Under the pieces are notes generated by a model. The model worked only from the letters and a program-made list of their open reading frames with translations. It was not told the DNA's origin and made no database searches. The translations under genes and the position numbers were made by a program. From Blautia luti (GTDB lineage Bacteria > Bacillota > Clostridia > Lachnospirales > Lachnospiraceae), in NCBI RefSeq assembly GCF_013304735.1, contig NZ_JAAITI010000008.1:62001-126000 (forward strand): a DNA stretch of 64,000 nucleotides, in the 5' to 3' direction. Below are positions 42,363 to 52,166 of this stretch, in pieces. Each line of letters starts with the position of its first letter. Position 1 is the first letter of the stretch.

Positions 42363-42390
42363 TTGACAAATACTTTTATGATGATATAAT
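42363..42390 (+). promoter_or_regulatory. Promoter of the fab operon
   Basis: Perfect TTGACA at 42363-42368, a 16-base spacer and perfect TATAAT at 42385-42390. The predicted start falls on the FabT-like palindrome. Confidence 0.88.
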
Positions 42391-42402
42391 TTGATAATCA
42401 AA
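42390..42402. promoter_or_regulatory. FabT-like operator
   Basis: TTTGATAATCAAA is a perfect palindrome directly after the -10 box. FabT operators of streptococci contain nearly the same TTTGATTATCAAA. The operon encodes a MarR protein at its end (51626-52066), the likely ligand-responsive repressor. Confidence 0.8.
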
Positions 42403-42485
42403 ATATTTTAAGATAAAAGATAATTCAGAGAACAGCAGTACAGATTTATACAGACTGCTTGACGACAGATATCATGGAGAAAAAT

Positions 42486-43451
42486 ATGACAGGTAAAATA
42501 TGTGGAACTGGTTCCTGGGCACCGGACAGAGTGTGGGATAACAACGATCTGGCAAAAATGGTGGAAACCAGTGATGAATGGATCAGGGAAAGAACCGGTG
42601 TGGTACAGAGACATATTGCAAAAGAAGAGGAAGACACTGTGACAATGGCAGCGCAGGCGGCATTGCGGGCAGTGGAAGATGCAGGAATGGATGTGGAAGA
42701 GATCGACCTGATTCTTGTGGCCACCATTTCTCCCACAGAGATCATGCCCTGTGTGGCATGTGGTGTACAGGAGCGGATCGGCGCGGAAAATGCCACCTGC
42801 TTTGATCTGAACGGAGCCTGTACAGGATCTCTTCTGGCCTTAAACACCGCACAGGCATACCTGGCTCAGGGGATTTACCGGAATGCCCTTGTGATCGGTG
42901 CGGAAAAACTGTCCGGTTTAACGGACTGGACAGACCGTGGCACCTGTATTCTTTTCGGAGATGGCGCAGGAGCAGTTGTACTGAGAGCAGAAGAGGGCGG
43001 CAGATATGCACAGGTAACCCATTCCATTGGAAAAAAAGGCGGCGCACTTACCCTGCAGAGCAGAAATCAGATCTGTTACGAAAATGACCCGAAAGCAAAA
43101 GAAACCTACATACAGATGAATGGAAAAGAAGTATTTACCTTTGCAGTGTCCAAAGTACCGGAAGCTATAAAAACCCTTCTTTACAGAGAAAAGATTTCTT
43201 ATGGGGACATCCGTTATTATCTTCTTCACCAGGCAAATGAGCGGATCATCCGCTCCGCGGCAAGGCGGCTGGGCGAAGACATTTCCAAATTTCCCATGAA
43301 CATGGACAGATACGGCAATACGTCTTCCGCAAGCCTTCTCATTCTTCTGGATGAGGTAAAAAAAAGCGGAAAACTGCAAAAGGGCGACAAACTGGTTCTT
43401 GCAGGATTCGGTGGCGGGCTGACATATGGCGCGAGCCTGATCGAGTATTAG
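42486..43451 (+). CDS. fabH: 3-oxoacyl-ACP synthase III
   Basis: This is a 321-residue protein, normal for FabH. It starts MTGKICGTGSWAPDRVWDNNDL, with TSDEWIRERTGV. The active-site Cys lies in FDLNGACTGSLLAL, His in YLLHQANERIIRSAA and Asn in RYGNTSSASLL. It condenses acetyl-CoA with malonyl-ACP to start fatty-acid synthesis. ATG 42486 is chosen because GGAG lies about seven bases upstream; 42474 and 42459 are in frame without a site. It is the first gene of the operon. Confidence 0.96.
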   Translation: MTGKICGTGSWAPDRVWDNNDLAKMVETSDEWIRERTGVVQRHIAKEEEDTVTMAAQAALRAVEDAGMDVEEIDLILVATISPTEIMPCVACGVQERIGAENATCFDLNGACTGSLLALNTAQAYLAQGIYRNALVIGAEKLSGLTDWTDRGTCILFGDGAGAVVLRAEEGGRYAQVTHSIGKKGGALTLQSRNQICYENDPKAKETYIQMNGKEVFTFAVSKVPEAIKTLLYREKISYGDIRYYLLHQANERIIRSAARRLGEDISKFPMNMDRYGNTSSASLLILLDEVKKSGKLQKGDKLVLAGFGGGLTYGASLIEY

Positions 43452-43510
43452 ACGCAAACAAAGTAAAGTCCCGATTAACGGACTGTTGAAACTATGAGCA
43501 AGAAGAAAAG

Positions 43511-43534
43511 CGGGTTGCAAATATCCGCCTGACT
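43511..43534. repeat. Dispersed hairpin repeat between fabH and fabK
   Basis: GCGGGTTGCAAATATCCGCCTGAC, a diverged copy of the intergenic repeat. Most clustered fab operons of this type have acpP here; in this window only the repeat is present. Confidence 0.7.
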
Positions 43535-43554
43535 CAATTTCCCGGAGGTAAAAA

Positions 43555-44499
43555 ATGAAAACAAGAGTGACAGAATTACTTGGTATCGAATATCCAATTA
43601 TCCAGGGCGGTATGGCCTGGGTGGCAGACCATCACATTGCGGCAGCAGTATCCGAGGCAGGCGGCCTGGGACTGATCGCAGCAGCAAACGCACCGGCGGA
43701 ATGGGTACGTGAGCAGATCCGCGAAGCAAAAAAACTGACAGATAAGCCTTTCGGTGTAAACATCATGCTGATGAGCCCAAGCGCCGATGAGGTTGCGAAG
43801 ATCGTCGTGGAAGAAGGCATCAAAGTGGTAACAACCGGCGCCGGAAGCCCGGAGAAATATATGGAAGAATGGAAAGCTGCCGGAGTAAAAGTGATCCCGG
43901 TCGTTGCATCTGTAGCTCTTGCAAGAAGAATGGAGCGCTGCGGTGCAGATGCGGTGGTTGCTGAGGGAACCGAGTCCGGCGGACATATCGGTGAGACAAC
44001 TACCATGGCGCTGGTACCACAGGTTGTGGATGCAGTAAAGATCCCGGTGATCGCGGCAGGCGGAATTGCAGACGGCCGTGGAATCGCGGCAGCCTTTATG
44101 CTGGGTGCGGAAGCCGTACAGATGGGAACTCGTTTTGTGGCAACAGAGGAATGTAATGTACATGAAAATTACAAACAGTTCCTTCTGAAAGCCAGAGATA
44201 TCGATACAAGAGTAACTGGCCGAACCACAGGACATCCGGTCCGTACCTTAAGAAATCCCATGACAAAGGAATATCTGGAAAAAGAAGCAGCAGGAGCATC
44301 TTTTGAAGAACTGGAAATGCTGACCCTTGGAGGTCTCCGAAAAGCAGTTGTAGACGGCGATGTAAAAACAGGAAGCGTCATGTCCGGCCAGATCGCAGGA
44401 ATGGTAAAAGATGTACCGGCCTGCAAGGACCTGATGGCAAGACTGATGGCAGAGACAAAAGAAGCTGTAAAGAAGAACAGTTTTCTTGTGGAGGAATAA
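43555..44499 (+). CDS. fabK: Enoyl-ACP reductase II, FMN-dependent
   Basis: This is a 314-residue TIM-barrel flavoprotein. It begins ELLGIEYPIIQGGMAWVAD and continues with AVSEAGGLGLIAAANAPAEW, GVNIMLMSPSADE, GAGSPEKYM, EGTESGGHIGE and IPVIAAGGIADGRGIAAAF (FMN-phosphate site). FabK performs the last reduction of each elongation round with NAD(P)H. The family overlaps with nitronate monooxygenases, but position in the fab operon supports FabK. AGGTAAAA-type site precedes the ATG. Confidence 0.93.
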   Translation: MKTRVTELLGIEYPIIQGGMAWVADHHIAAAVSEAGGLGLIAAANAPAEWVREQIREAKKLTDKPFGVNIMLMSPSADEVAKIVVEEGIKVVTTGAGSPEKYMEEWKAAGVKVIPVVASVALARRMERCGADAVVAEGTESGGHIGETTTMALVPQVVDAVKIPVIAAGGIADGRGIAAAFMLGAEAVQMGTRFVATEECNVHENYKQFLLKARDIDTRVTGRTTGHPVRTLRNPMTKEYLEKEAAGASFEELEMLTLGGLRKAVVDGDVKTGSVMSGQIAGMVKDVPACKDLMARLMAETKEAVKKNSFLVEE

Positions 44500-44502
44500 A
44501 AA

Positions 44503-45423
44503 ATGGGAAAAACAGCATTCATCTTCCCAGGCCAGGGCGCACAGAAAGCCGGAATGGGAAAAGATTTTTATGAGAAATACGATACTGCAAAAGAAGTTTT
44601 TGATTCGGCCAGTAAGTGGCTGGATCTGGATATGAAAGCACTCTGCTTTGAAGAAAACGACCAGCTTGATCTTACTGAGTACACACAGGCTGCGCTGGTC
44701 ACCACCTGCCTTGCCATGGAAAAAGTGGTGGAGGAAATGGGACTTCATCCAGATGTAACCGCAGGGTTAAGCCTTGGTGAGTACTGTGCCATTGAGGCTG
44801 CCGGGGGCATGGATCTTAAGGACGCCATTACAACCGTCAGAAAAAGAGGAATCCTTATGGAACAGGCAGTTCCGGCAGGACAGGGAAGCATGGCGGCAGT
44901 TATGGGAATGGAAACAGAGAAGATCGAAGAAGTGCTTGCAGACATTGCAGACGTAAGTATTGCCAACTACAACTGTCCCGGCCAGATCGTGATCACAGGA
45001 CTTAGCGAAGCGGTTTCTGAAGCTTCCGAAAAGCTGAAAGCAGCCGGTGGAAGAAGGGTGATCACGTTAAATGTCAGCGGTCCGTTCCACTCTGCAATGC
45101 TTGCCACAGCAGGAAAAGAACTGGGAAAAGTTCTGGATGATATCACACTCCATGAACTTCAGATCCCCTATGTCACCAATGTGACTGCAGAATATGTGGA
45201 ACATTCATCTGAAACAAAAGCACTTCTGGAAAAACAGATCTCTTCCTCTGTGCGCTGGCAGCAGAGCGTGGAAAACATGATCCGCCAGGGCGTGGATACA
45301 TTCGTGGAGATCGGACCAGGAAGAACACTGGCCGGATTTATGAGAAAGATCGACAGAAATGTAAAAGTATATAACATTCAGACCGTAGAAGACGCAGAAA
45401 AAGTCTGCCAGGAACTGGTATAG
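44503..45423 (+). CDS. fabD: Malonyl-CoA:ACP transacylase
   Basis: This is a 306-residue enzyme. FIFPGQGAQKAGMGKDFYE is the N-terminal signature. AGLSLGEYCAIEAAG contains the catalytic Ser (GxSxG), and the catalytic His lies in ISGPFHSAML-type VSGPFHSAM. It transfers malonate to acyl-carrier protein. It starts three bases after fabK, so the genes are tightly coupled. Confidence 0.95.
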   Translation: MGKTAFIFPGQGAQKAGMGKDFYEKYDTAKEVFDSASKWLDLDMKALCFEENDQLDLTEYTQAALVTTCLAMEKVVEEMGLHPDVTAGLSLGEYCAIEAAGGMDLKDAITTVRKRGILMEQAVPAGQGSMAAVMGMETEKIEEVLADIADVSIANYNCPGQIVITGLSEAVSEASEKLKAAGGRRVITLNVSGPFHSAMLATAGKELGKVLDDITLHELQIPYVTNVTAEYVEHSSETKALLEKQISSSVRWQQSVENMIRQGVDTFVEIGPGRTLAGFMRKIDRNVKVYNIQTVEDAEKVCQELV

Positions 45424-45439
45424 ATAGAAAGGAATTCAT

Positions 45440-46180
45440 ATGTCAGAGAAAAAAATCGCAGTGGTAACAGGCGGTGCACGTGGAATCGGAAAAGCCATCG
45501 CCCTGGAACTTGCAAAAGCAGGAAACCTTGTAGTGATCAATTATAACGGCTCAGAAGAAAAGGCCAGAGAAACAAAGGCAGAGATCGAGGCAGCCGGTGG
45601 TGAAGCAGATATCATGCAGTGCAATGTGGCAGATTTTGATGCATGCGAAGTTTTTTTCAAAGCCATTGCAGAAAAATATGGACGTGTTGATATTCTGGTA
45701 AACAATGCCGGGGTTACAAAAGACGGACTTCTCATGAAGATGAGCGAAGAAGATTTTTCCAGAGTTGTTGACACCAATCTGAAAGGAACGTTCAACTGCA
45801 TCCGCCATGTGTCCAGAATGATGCTGAAACAGAGAAGCGGCCAGATCATCAGCCTTTCATCGGTGGTAGGCCTTCGGGGAAATGCAGGACAGGCCAACTA
45901 TGCGGCATCCAAAGCAGGAATCATCGGCCTTACAAAATCCGCCGCAAAAGAGCTGGCATCCAGAGGAATCACAGTCAACGCCATTGCACCGGGATTTATC
46001 AAAACAGACATGACGGACGTGCTTTCTGACAAAGTAAAAGAAAATATTGCGGCATCCATCCCCATGGGAAGTATGGGAACTACAGAAGATGTGGCAAAAG
46101 CAGCTGCATTTCTGGCATCGGACGGTGCACGTTACATCACAGGACAGGTACTTCGCGTAGACGGCGGAATGGCAATGTAG
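45440..46180 (+). CDS. fabG: 3-oxoacyl-ACP reductase
   Basis: This is a 246-residue short-chain dehydrogenase. The NADP-binding motif is VTGGARGIGKAIALEL. NNAGVTKDG follows, the catalytic Ser is in ISLSSVVG, and YAASKAGIIG holds the Tyr-x-x-x-Lys pair. The C-terminal YITGQVLRVDGGMAM is diagnostic of FabG. It reduces 3-oxoacyl-ACP. A GAAAGGAA site precedes the ATG. Confidence 0.96.
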   Translation: MSEKKIAVVTGGARGIGKAIALELAKAGNLVVINYNGSEEKARETKAEIEAAGGEADIMQCNVADFDACEVFFKAIAEKYGRVDILVNNAGVTKDGLLMKMSEEDFSRVVDTNLKGTFNCIRHVSRMMLKQRSGQIISLSSVVGLRGNAGQANYAASKAGIIGLTKSAAKELASRGITVNAIAPGFIKTDMTDVLSDKVKENIAASIPMGSMGTTEDVAKAAAFLASDGARYITGQVLRVDGGMAM

Positions 46181-46205
46181 GGAAAGTTTCCAGGAGGACA
46201 GATGG

Positions 46206-47447
46206 ATGAAAAGACGAGTAGTAGTAACAGGACTTGGAGCAGTAACACCGATCGGAAATGATGTGGAAAGTTTCTGGAGCGGAGTAAAAGAAGGAAAAGT
46301 GGGAATCGGGCCGATCACCCGTTTTGATACAACCGGATATAAGGCAACACTGGCAGCGGAGCTGAAGAATTTTGTGGCAAAAGACCGCATGGACCCAAGA
46401 ACCGCAAGAAGAATGGAGCCTTTTTCCCAGTATGCCGTAGCGGCTGCCCTGGAAGCTGTGGAACATGCAGGGCTTAAGATGGAAGAGGAAGATCCGTATA
46501 TGGTAGGCGTGATCATCGGTTCCGGTGTGGGAAGCCTTCAGGCTACTGAGACAAATGAGAAGAAGCTTGTGGAAAAAGGTCCTTCAAGGGTTGATCCCCT
46601 TCTTGTTCCGAAGATGATCACAAACATGGCAGCCGGAAATGTTTCCATTGCCACTGGTGCAAAAGGAAAATGTACCAACGTGGTAACTGCATGTGCAACA
46701 GGAACACACTGTATCGGAGATGCGTTCCGCGCCATCCAGTACGGCGATGCGGACGTGATGCTTGCAGGCGGTACAGAAGGAGCCATCTGCCCCATCGGAA
46801 TCGCAGGATTTGCAAGCCTTACTGCACTGAGCACAAGTGAGGACCCGCTGCGCGCTTCTATTCCTTTTGACAAAGACAGAGGCGGTTTTGTTATGGGTGA
46901 GGGCGCAGGTGTGGTTGTTCTGGAAGAGCTGGAACATGCGAAAAAGAGAAACGCCCATATCCTGGCAGAAGTTGTGGGATACGGCGCAACTGCAGATGCT
47001 TTTCATATCACATCTCCGGCTGAGGACGGAAGCGGCGCTGCCCGTGCCATGGAAAATGCCATGAAAGAAGCTGGTGTTTCCCCAGAAGAAGTGGACTACA
47101 TCAACGCCCATGGAACCGGAACCCATCACAATGACTTGTTTGAGACAAGAGCCATCAAACTTGCATTTCAGGATGCGGCAAAAAAAGTGAAGATCAACTC
47201 CACAAAATCCATGGTAGGACATCTTCTGGGAGCAGCAGGAGCTGTTGAATTTATCGTATGCGTGAAATCCATTCTGGACGGCTTTATCCACCAGACAGTG
47301 GGAACAAAAGAGACAGAGGAAGAGCTGGATCTCAACTATATGATCGGCGCTCCGGCAGAACAGGAAGTGCGCTATGCAATGAGCAATTCCCTTGGCTTTG
47401 GAGGACACAACGGAACATTGCTTGTAAAGAAGTATGAGGAGGAGTGA
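46206..47447 (+). CDS. fabF: 3-oxoacyl-ACP synthase II
   Basis: This is a 413-residue protein of normal length. It begins [21 protein letters not shown]. The active-site Cys is in [15 protein letters not shown], and the His residues are in [16 protein letters not shown] and [15 protein letters not shown]. It condenses malonyl-ACP with growing acyl-ACP. The upstream AGGAGG and next gene spacing show co-transcription. Confidence 0.97.
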   Translation: MKRRVVVTGLGAVTPIGNDVESFWSGVKEGKVGIGPITRFDTTGYKATLAAELKNFVAKDRMDPRTARRMEPFSQYAVAAALEAVEHAGLKMEEEDPYMVGVIIGSGVGSLQATETNEKKLVEKGPSRVDPLLVPKMITNMAAGNVSIATGAKGKCTNVVTACATGTHCIGDAFRAIQYGDADVMLAGGTEGAICPIGIAGFASLTALSTSEDPLRASIPFDKDRGGFVMGEGAGVVVLEELEHAKKRNAHILAEVVGYGATADAFHITSPAEDGSGAARAMENAMKEAGVSPEEVDYINAHGTGTHHNDLFETRAIKLAFQDAAKKVKINSTKSMVGHLLGAAGAVEFIVCVKSILDGFIHQTVGTKETEEELDLNYMIGAPAEQEVRYAMSNSLGFGGHNGTLLVKKYEEE

Positions 47448-47451
47448 AATC

Positions 47452-47955
47452 ATGGAATTTAACCAGATCCTTGAACTGATCGATCACGTATCGGCATCAG
47501 AACTTACCGCTTTTACTTACGAGACAGCAGATCTGACTTTGAGCATGGAACACGGAAAACCACAGGTTATCCAGGGTGTTATGGGGGAAACTGTGGAAAA
47601 CATTCCGGCAGCAGGAATGGCCGGTGGAAAAGATGCAACAGAAACACAGGCAGTGAATACTGCATCCGCACAAAGCACTGAGCAGTCAAAACCCGCACCG
47701 CAGAAATCAGACGACCAGACCGGCAGCCTGGTAACTTCTCCTCTGGTAGGAACCTTCTACGCAGCACCGTCCCAGGATCTTCCGCCTTACGTTCAGGTAG
47801 GAGATAAGGTAAAAAAAGGCCAGGTTCTTGCAATTGTGGAAGCCATGAAACTGATGAATGAGATCGAAAGTGATTTTGACGGCGAGATCGTAGAGATCTA
47901 TGTGGAAAACGGACAGCCGGTGGAATACGGCCAGAAACTTTTCCGCATCAAATAA
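47452..47955 (+). CDS. accB: Biotin carboxyl carrier protein of acetyl-CoA carboxylase
   Basis: This is a 167-residue protein. The N-terminal helix [20 protein letters not shown] is followed by a Pro/Ala/Gln-rich linker (about 45-90). The biotinyl domain has the biotin-Lys motif EAMKLMNEI, and the protein ends [11 protein letters not shown]. Start ATG 47452 has AGGAGG eight bases upstream; a longer in-frame start at 47434 overlaps fabF and is rejected. Confidence 0.95.
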   Translation: MEFNQILELIDHVSASELTAFTYETADLTLSMEHGKPQVIQGVMGETVENIPAAGMAGGKDATETQAVNTASAQSTEQSKPAPQKSDDQTGSLVTSPLVGTFYAAPSQDLPPYVQVGDKVKKGQVLAIVEAMKLMNEIESDFDGEIVEIYVENGQPVEYGQKLFRIK

Positions 47956-47987
47956 AATTTTTCGAAGCCTTTCAGGAGGATAAATAA

Positions 47988-48416
47988 ATGAAACATCTTG
48001 ATGTAAAACAGATCGAAGAGATCATTCCGCACAGACATCCGTTTCTGCTTGTGGACTATATCGAAGATTATGAACCGGGAGAGTTTGCCGTTGGATATAA
48101 ATGTGTGACTTTCCGCGAGGACTTTTTCCGTGGACATTTTCCCAAGGAGCCGGTAATGCCAGGTGTCCTTATGGTGGAGGCACTGGCCCAGGTTGGCGCG
48201 GTAGCCATCCTTTCCCTGGAGGATATGAAGGGAAAAACTGCTTATTTCGGCGGCATCAACAAGTGCAAATTCCGCAGAAAAGTAGTTCCGGGAGACAAGC
48301 TCCGTCTTGAGACAAAGATCATCCGCAGAAAGGGCCCTGTGGGAATCGGTTCCGCAGTGGCATCTGTAGACGGAGAAGTTGCCGTAGAGGCAGAACTTAC
48401 ATTTATGATCGGGTAA
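47988..48416 (+). CDS. fabZ: 3-hydroxyacyl-ACP dehydratase
   Basis: This is a 142-residue hot-dog fold protein. It begins [19 protein letters not shown], which contains the catalytic His. [23 protein letters not shown] contains the catalytic Glu. FabZ removes water from 3-hydroxyacyl-ACP. AGGAGG lies upstream. Confidence 0.96.
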   Translation: MKHLDVKQIEEIIPHRHPFLLVDYIEDYEPGEFAVGYKCVTFREDFFRGHFPKEPVMPGVLMVEALAQVGAVAILSLEDMKGKTAYFGGINKCKFRRKVVPGDKLRLETKIIRRKGPVGIGSAVASVDGEVAVEAELTFMIG

Positions 48417-48425
48417 GGTGATTGT

Positions 48426-49790
48426 ATGATTCGAAAGTTACTGATTGCCAACAGAGGCGAGATCGCGGTGCGTATTATCCGTGCCTGCAGGGAAATGGGA
48501 ATTGCAACGGTAGCGGTTTATTCCGAGGCAGATGAGGAAAGTCTTCATACGCAGCTGGCAGACGAAGCAATCTGCATCGGGCCGGGACCTTCCGCACAGA
48601 GTTATCTGAATATGGAGCAGATCATCAGCGCAACCATGGTTTCCGGTGCGGATGCGATCCATCCGGGCTTTGGTTTTCTTTCCGAAAACGCCAGATTTGC
48701 GGAGCTCTGCGAAAAATGCGGAATTACATTTGTAGGACCACCATCAAAGGTTATCCGCATGCTTGGCAACAAAAAGATTGCAAGAAGCACCATGATCGCG
48801 GCGGGTGTTCCGGTAGTTCCAGGCAGTGAAGGGGATGTGGAAGATATTGAAACCGGTCTTAAAGAGGCAGAGCGCATCGGCTATCCGGTGATTATCAAGG
48901 CAGCTCTTGGTGGCGGTGGAAAAGGCATGCGCGTGGCAAATACACCGGAGGAATTTCCGGAGGCCTACGCAACAGCCAGAAAAGAGTCCGAGATCGCTTT
49001 TGGCGACGGTACCATGTACATTGAACATTTTGTGGTAAATCCGCGACATATTGAATTTCAGATCCTTGCAGACAGTCAGGGAAATGTAATCCATCTGGGA
49101 GAACGTGACTGCTCTATCCAGAGAAATCATCAGAAGATGATCGAGGAATCCCCAAGCGCCGCAGTTTCACCAAAACTGAGGGAAAAAATGGGACATGCGG
49201 CAGTGACAGCGGCAAAAGCAGCCGGTTATGTAAATGCAGGAACCATCGAATTTCTTCTGGAACCGGATGGAAAATTCTGGTTTATGGAGATGAATACAAG
49301 GATCCAGGTAGAGCATCCGGTGACAGAGTGGGTGACGGGGATTGATCTTGTAAAAGAACAGCTGAAAATCGCTTCCGGAATGCCTCTCGAGATCTCGCAG
49401 AGCGATGTCCGGATTATGGGACACGCCATCGAGTGCAGGATCAACGCCGAGAATCCTCAGAAAAATTTCCGACCTTCACCGGGAACCATTCAGGGAGCGC
49501 ATTTTCCGGGAGGAAACGGGATCCGTGTGGATACCTGCGTGTACAACGGATGCAAGATCCCGCCGTATTATGATTCCATGCTTGCCAAACTGATTGTCCA
49601 TGCGGACAGCCGTAAGGCGGCCATTGCAAAAATGCAGAGTGCCCTTGGTGAGGTGATCATTGACGGAATTGATACAAACATTGATTACCAGTATGAGATT
49701 TTGAAAAATGAGGATTATCAGTCCGGAAACTTTGACACTGGCTTTCTGGCAAGCCATACCATTGCGGGAGTGAAGATCAATGAGAATTAA
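48426..49790 (+). CDS. accC: Biotin carboxylase subunit of acetyl-CoA carboxylase
   Basis: This is a 454-residue ATP-grasp protein. It begins RKLLIANRGEIAVRIIRACREMGI and has the ATP loop KAALGGGGKGMRVA. It continues with MEMNTRIQVEHPVTEWVTGIDLV and ends with the biotin-carboxylase C-terminal domain. It carboxylates biotin on AccB with ATP and bicarbonate. Its end overlaps the accDA start by 11 bases, so they are translationally coupled. Confidence 0.97.
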   Translation: MIRKLLIANRGEIAVRIIRACREMGIATVAVYSEADEESLHTQLADEAICIGPGPSAQSYLNMEQIISATMVSGADAIHPGFGFLSENARFAELCEKCGITFVGPPSKVIRMLGNKKIARSTMIAAGVPVVPGSEGDVEDIETGLKEAERIGYPVIIKAALGGGGKGMRVANTPEEFPEAYATARKESEIAFGDGTMYIEHFVVNPRHIEFQILADSQGNVIHLGERDCSIQRNHQKMIEESPSAAVSPKLREKMGHAAVTAAKAAGYVNAGTIEFLLEPDGKFWFMEMNTRIQVEHPVTEWVTGIDLVKEQLKIASGMPLEISQSDVRIMGHAIECRINAENPQKNFRPSPGTIQGAHFPGGNGIRVDTCVYNGCKIPPYYDSMLAKLIVHADSRKAAIAKMQSALGEVIIDGIDTNIDYQYEILKNEDYQSGNFDTGFLASHTIAGVKINEN

Positions 49791-51489
49791 GCATATGTTC
49801 AAAAAAACAGTCCGGGATATCCGCGGTGAGGAGCATGAAAACACTCCGGAGGTGCCGGATAACCTGATGCGTAAATGCAATGCCTGCAAAGCAGCGGTTT
49901 TTGTAGATGAGGTAAAACAGAATCATTATATCTGTCCACACTGCGGAAATTATTTTCATGTACCTGCCTACCGGCGGATCAAAATGATCGCAGACAGAAA
50001 AAGCTTCGTGGAGTGGGACGCCCATATGGAAGAAGGAAATCCCCTTCAGTACAAAGGGTATGAAGAAAAACTTCGTGCTCTCCGCGAAAAGACAGGGCTT
50101 GATGAAGCTGTGGTCACCGGCAAGTGTACCATAAAAGGGACACCAGTGGCTCTTGGTGTCTGTGACTGCCGTTTCATGATGTCCAGTATGGGAGAGATCG
50201 TAGGGGAAAAGATCACCCGGGTTTTTGAACGTGCCACGGAGGAACAGCTTCCGGTGATCCTTTACATCTGTTCCGGCGGTGCCAGAATGCAGGAAGGTCT
50301 GGTATCTTTGATGCAGATGGCAAAAACCAGCATGGCGATCCGGAAACACAGCGATGCAGGCCTTCTCTATGTGCCGGTTCTTACAGACCCGACAACAGGT
50401 GGCGTGACGGCAAGCTTTGCCATGCTGGGAGATATTATCCTGGCAGAGCCAAAAGCACTGATCGGATTCGCCGGCCCCAGAGTCATCGAGCAGACCATCG
50501 GCCAGAAACTTCCAAAGGGATTCCAGAGAGCGGAGTTTCTTCTGGAGCATGGCTTTGTGGATAAGATCGTGGAGCGTGAGGAACAGAGGATCGTGCTGGC
50601 GGATATCCTGAAGTTACATGAAAATAAAGTACGGGATAATGGACAGTCCGATAAAACGGACAGAGATATCGGGAATACAATCTGGCCGGAATTTGTCCCA
50701 TCAGGAAATTACACCCCCTGGGAACATGTCCAGCTTGCCAGGGGCAAAACACGACCCACAGGAAAAGACTACATCGAAGCAATCTTTGATGATTTTATGG
50801 AATTTCACGGAGACCGTCACTGCGGCGATGACCCGGCAGTGATCGGCGGTGTGGCGTTTTTCCATGGACAGCCGGTGACAGTTCTCGCTCAGGAAAAAGG
50901 TGAAGGAACAAAGGAAAACATTGCCCGGAATTTCGGAATGGTTTCCCCGGAAGGTTACTGGAAATCCCTGCGTCTGATGCAGCAGGCGGAGAAGTTTCAC
51001 AGACCGGTGATCTGCCTTGTGGATACGCCGGGTGCATTCTGCGGTCTGGAAGCAGAAGAACGCGGACAGGGAGAAGCCATTGCAAAAAATCTCTACACAC
51101 TGGCAGGTCTTACAGTTCCGGTACTTTCCATTGTGATCGGAGAAGGCGGAAGTGGCGGTGCCCTCGCCCTTGCAGTGGCAGATGAAGTATGGATGCTGGA
51201 GCATTCCGTATATTCCATACTGTCCCCGGAGGGCTTCGCTTCCATTCTCTGGAAAGACAGCAAAAAGGCGAAAGAAGCCGCCGCAGTGATGAAACTTACT
51301 GCCGCGGATCTTTACCAGATGGGAATGATCGAGCATGTGATCCCGGAAACAGAGCCTGTAAATCGTGAGAATATAAACGATGCAACGGCTTATCTGGAAA
51401 ATGGAATTGTAGATTTTCTTGAGAAATATGGACAGAAAAAAACGGAAAAGCTTTTGGAACATCGCTATGAACGTTTCCGTAAAATGTAG
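49780..51489 (+). CDS. Acetyl-CoA carboxylase carboxyltransferase, fused beta and alpha subunits
   Basis: This is a 569-residue protein. Residues 1-285 are AccD: a zinc finger with Cys33, Cys36, Cys52 and Cys55, and the crotonase-like half (ICSGGARMQEGLVSLMQM, TTGGVTASFAMLGD). Residues about 310-569 are AccA, with IGGVAFFHGQPVTVLAQEKG, VDTPGAFCGLEAEERGQGEA and VIGEGGSGGALALAVAD. The two subunits are separate proteins in most bacteria, so this is a natural fusion. It transfers CO2 from biotin to acetyl-CoA. It overlaps accC by 11 bases. Confidence 0.95.
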   Translation: MRIKHMFKKTVRDIRGEEHENTPEVPDNLMRKCNACKAAVFVDEVKQNHYICPHCGNYFHVPAYRRIKMIADRKSFVEWDAHMEEGNPLQYKGYEEKLRALREKTGLDEAVVTGKCTIKGTPVALGVCDCRFMMSSMGEIVGEKITRVFERATEEQLPVILYICSGGARMQEGLVSLMQMAKTSMAIRKHSDAGLLYVPVLTDPTTGGVTASFAMLGDIILAEPKALIGFAGPRVIEQTIGQKLPKGFQRAEFLLEHGFVDKIVEREEQRIVLADILKLHENKVRDNGQSDKTDRDIGNTIWPEFVPSGNYTPWEHVQLARGKTRPTGKDYIEAIFDDFMEFHGDRHCGDDPAVIGGVAFFHGQPVTVLAQEKGEGTKENIARNFGMVSPEGYWKSLRLMQQAEKFHRPVICLVDTPGAFCGLEAEERGQGEAIAKNLYTLAGLTVPVLSIVIGEGGSGGALALAVADEVWMLEHSVYSILSPEGFASILWKDSKKAKEAAAVMKLTAADLYQMGMIEHVIPETEPVNRENINDATAYLENGIVDFLEKYGQKKTEKLLEHRYERFRKM

Positions 51490-51625
51490 AAATTATGAGC
51501 GCAGTGATTTTGTATCCGCCAAAGCAAAAATCCAGTGGAAAAAATCCCATATTTATGTTACGATGGCTTCATAAACAGAGAACCGGAGAAGCTTTTTTGC
51601 TCCGGAGAAACAGGAGCGGGTTAGA

Positions 51626-52066
51626 GTGGACAATCGGGAAGTTATAAATGACGTGCTGGTGAATCTGTTCAACGAGATCCTTCGGCTGGAGGAAGAAGCC
51701 ATCATCACAGATAAATATAAAGATATTTCCAACAATGATATGCACATTATCGAGGCAGTAGGCCTTGGCGGAGGGAATATGTCTTCCATCGCGGCCAAGC
51801 TGAAGATCACCGTAGGCTCCCTCACAACATCCATGAACAGCCTTGTAAAGAAGGGCTATGTGAAGAGAGAGCGAAGTGAGAAGGATCGACGTGTGGTATT
51901 TATTCAGCTTACCAACAAAGGACGTATGGCATATCACCATCATGCGGAATTCCACAGGCAGATGACAGAAGCAGTGCTTGAGGAGCTCAATGAGGATGAG
52001 ACAGAAGTACTGGTAAAAGCGCTGGACGGACTGCGTAAGTTTTTCAGACAGTATCATGAACAATAA
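51626..52066 (+). CDS. FabT-like MarR-family repressor of fatty-acid synthesis
   Basis: This is a 146-residue winged-helix protein. DNA-reading helix pattern: MSSIAAKLKITVGSLTTSMNSLVKKGYVKRERSEKDRRVVFIQLT, the wing of MarR proteins. It begins at GTG 51626 with AGGAG upstream. Its position at the end of the fab operon and the TTTGATAATCAAA palindrome at the promoter support FabT, which in streptococci represses fab genes when bound to acyl-ACP. The 136-base gap before it contains a short GC hairpin (51583-51605) and no clear promoter. Confidence 0.88.
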   Translation: MDNREVINDVLVNLFNEILRLEEEAIITDKYKDISNNDMHIIEAVGLGGGNMSSIAAKLKITVGSLTTSMNSLVKKGYVKRERSEKDRRVVFIQLTNKGRMAYHHHAEFHRQMTEAVLEELNEDETEVLVKALDGLRKFFRQYHEQ

Positions 52067-52080
52067 AGAAGCAGATAATA

Positions 52081-52130
52081 AAAAGCATCAGGATCAGTAA
52101 CAAAAAGCAGTTACCGATTCTGATGCTTTT
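52081..52130. terminator. Terminator after fabT
   Basis: AAAAGCATCAG pairs with CTGATGCTTTT, with inner GTAAC/GTTAC pairing. It also ends the convergent HicB-like gene. Confidence 0.85.
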
Positions 52131-52166
52131 GCATACAAATGATATTTTTTGCCCGAAGAGAGATCT

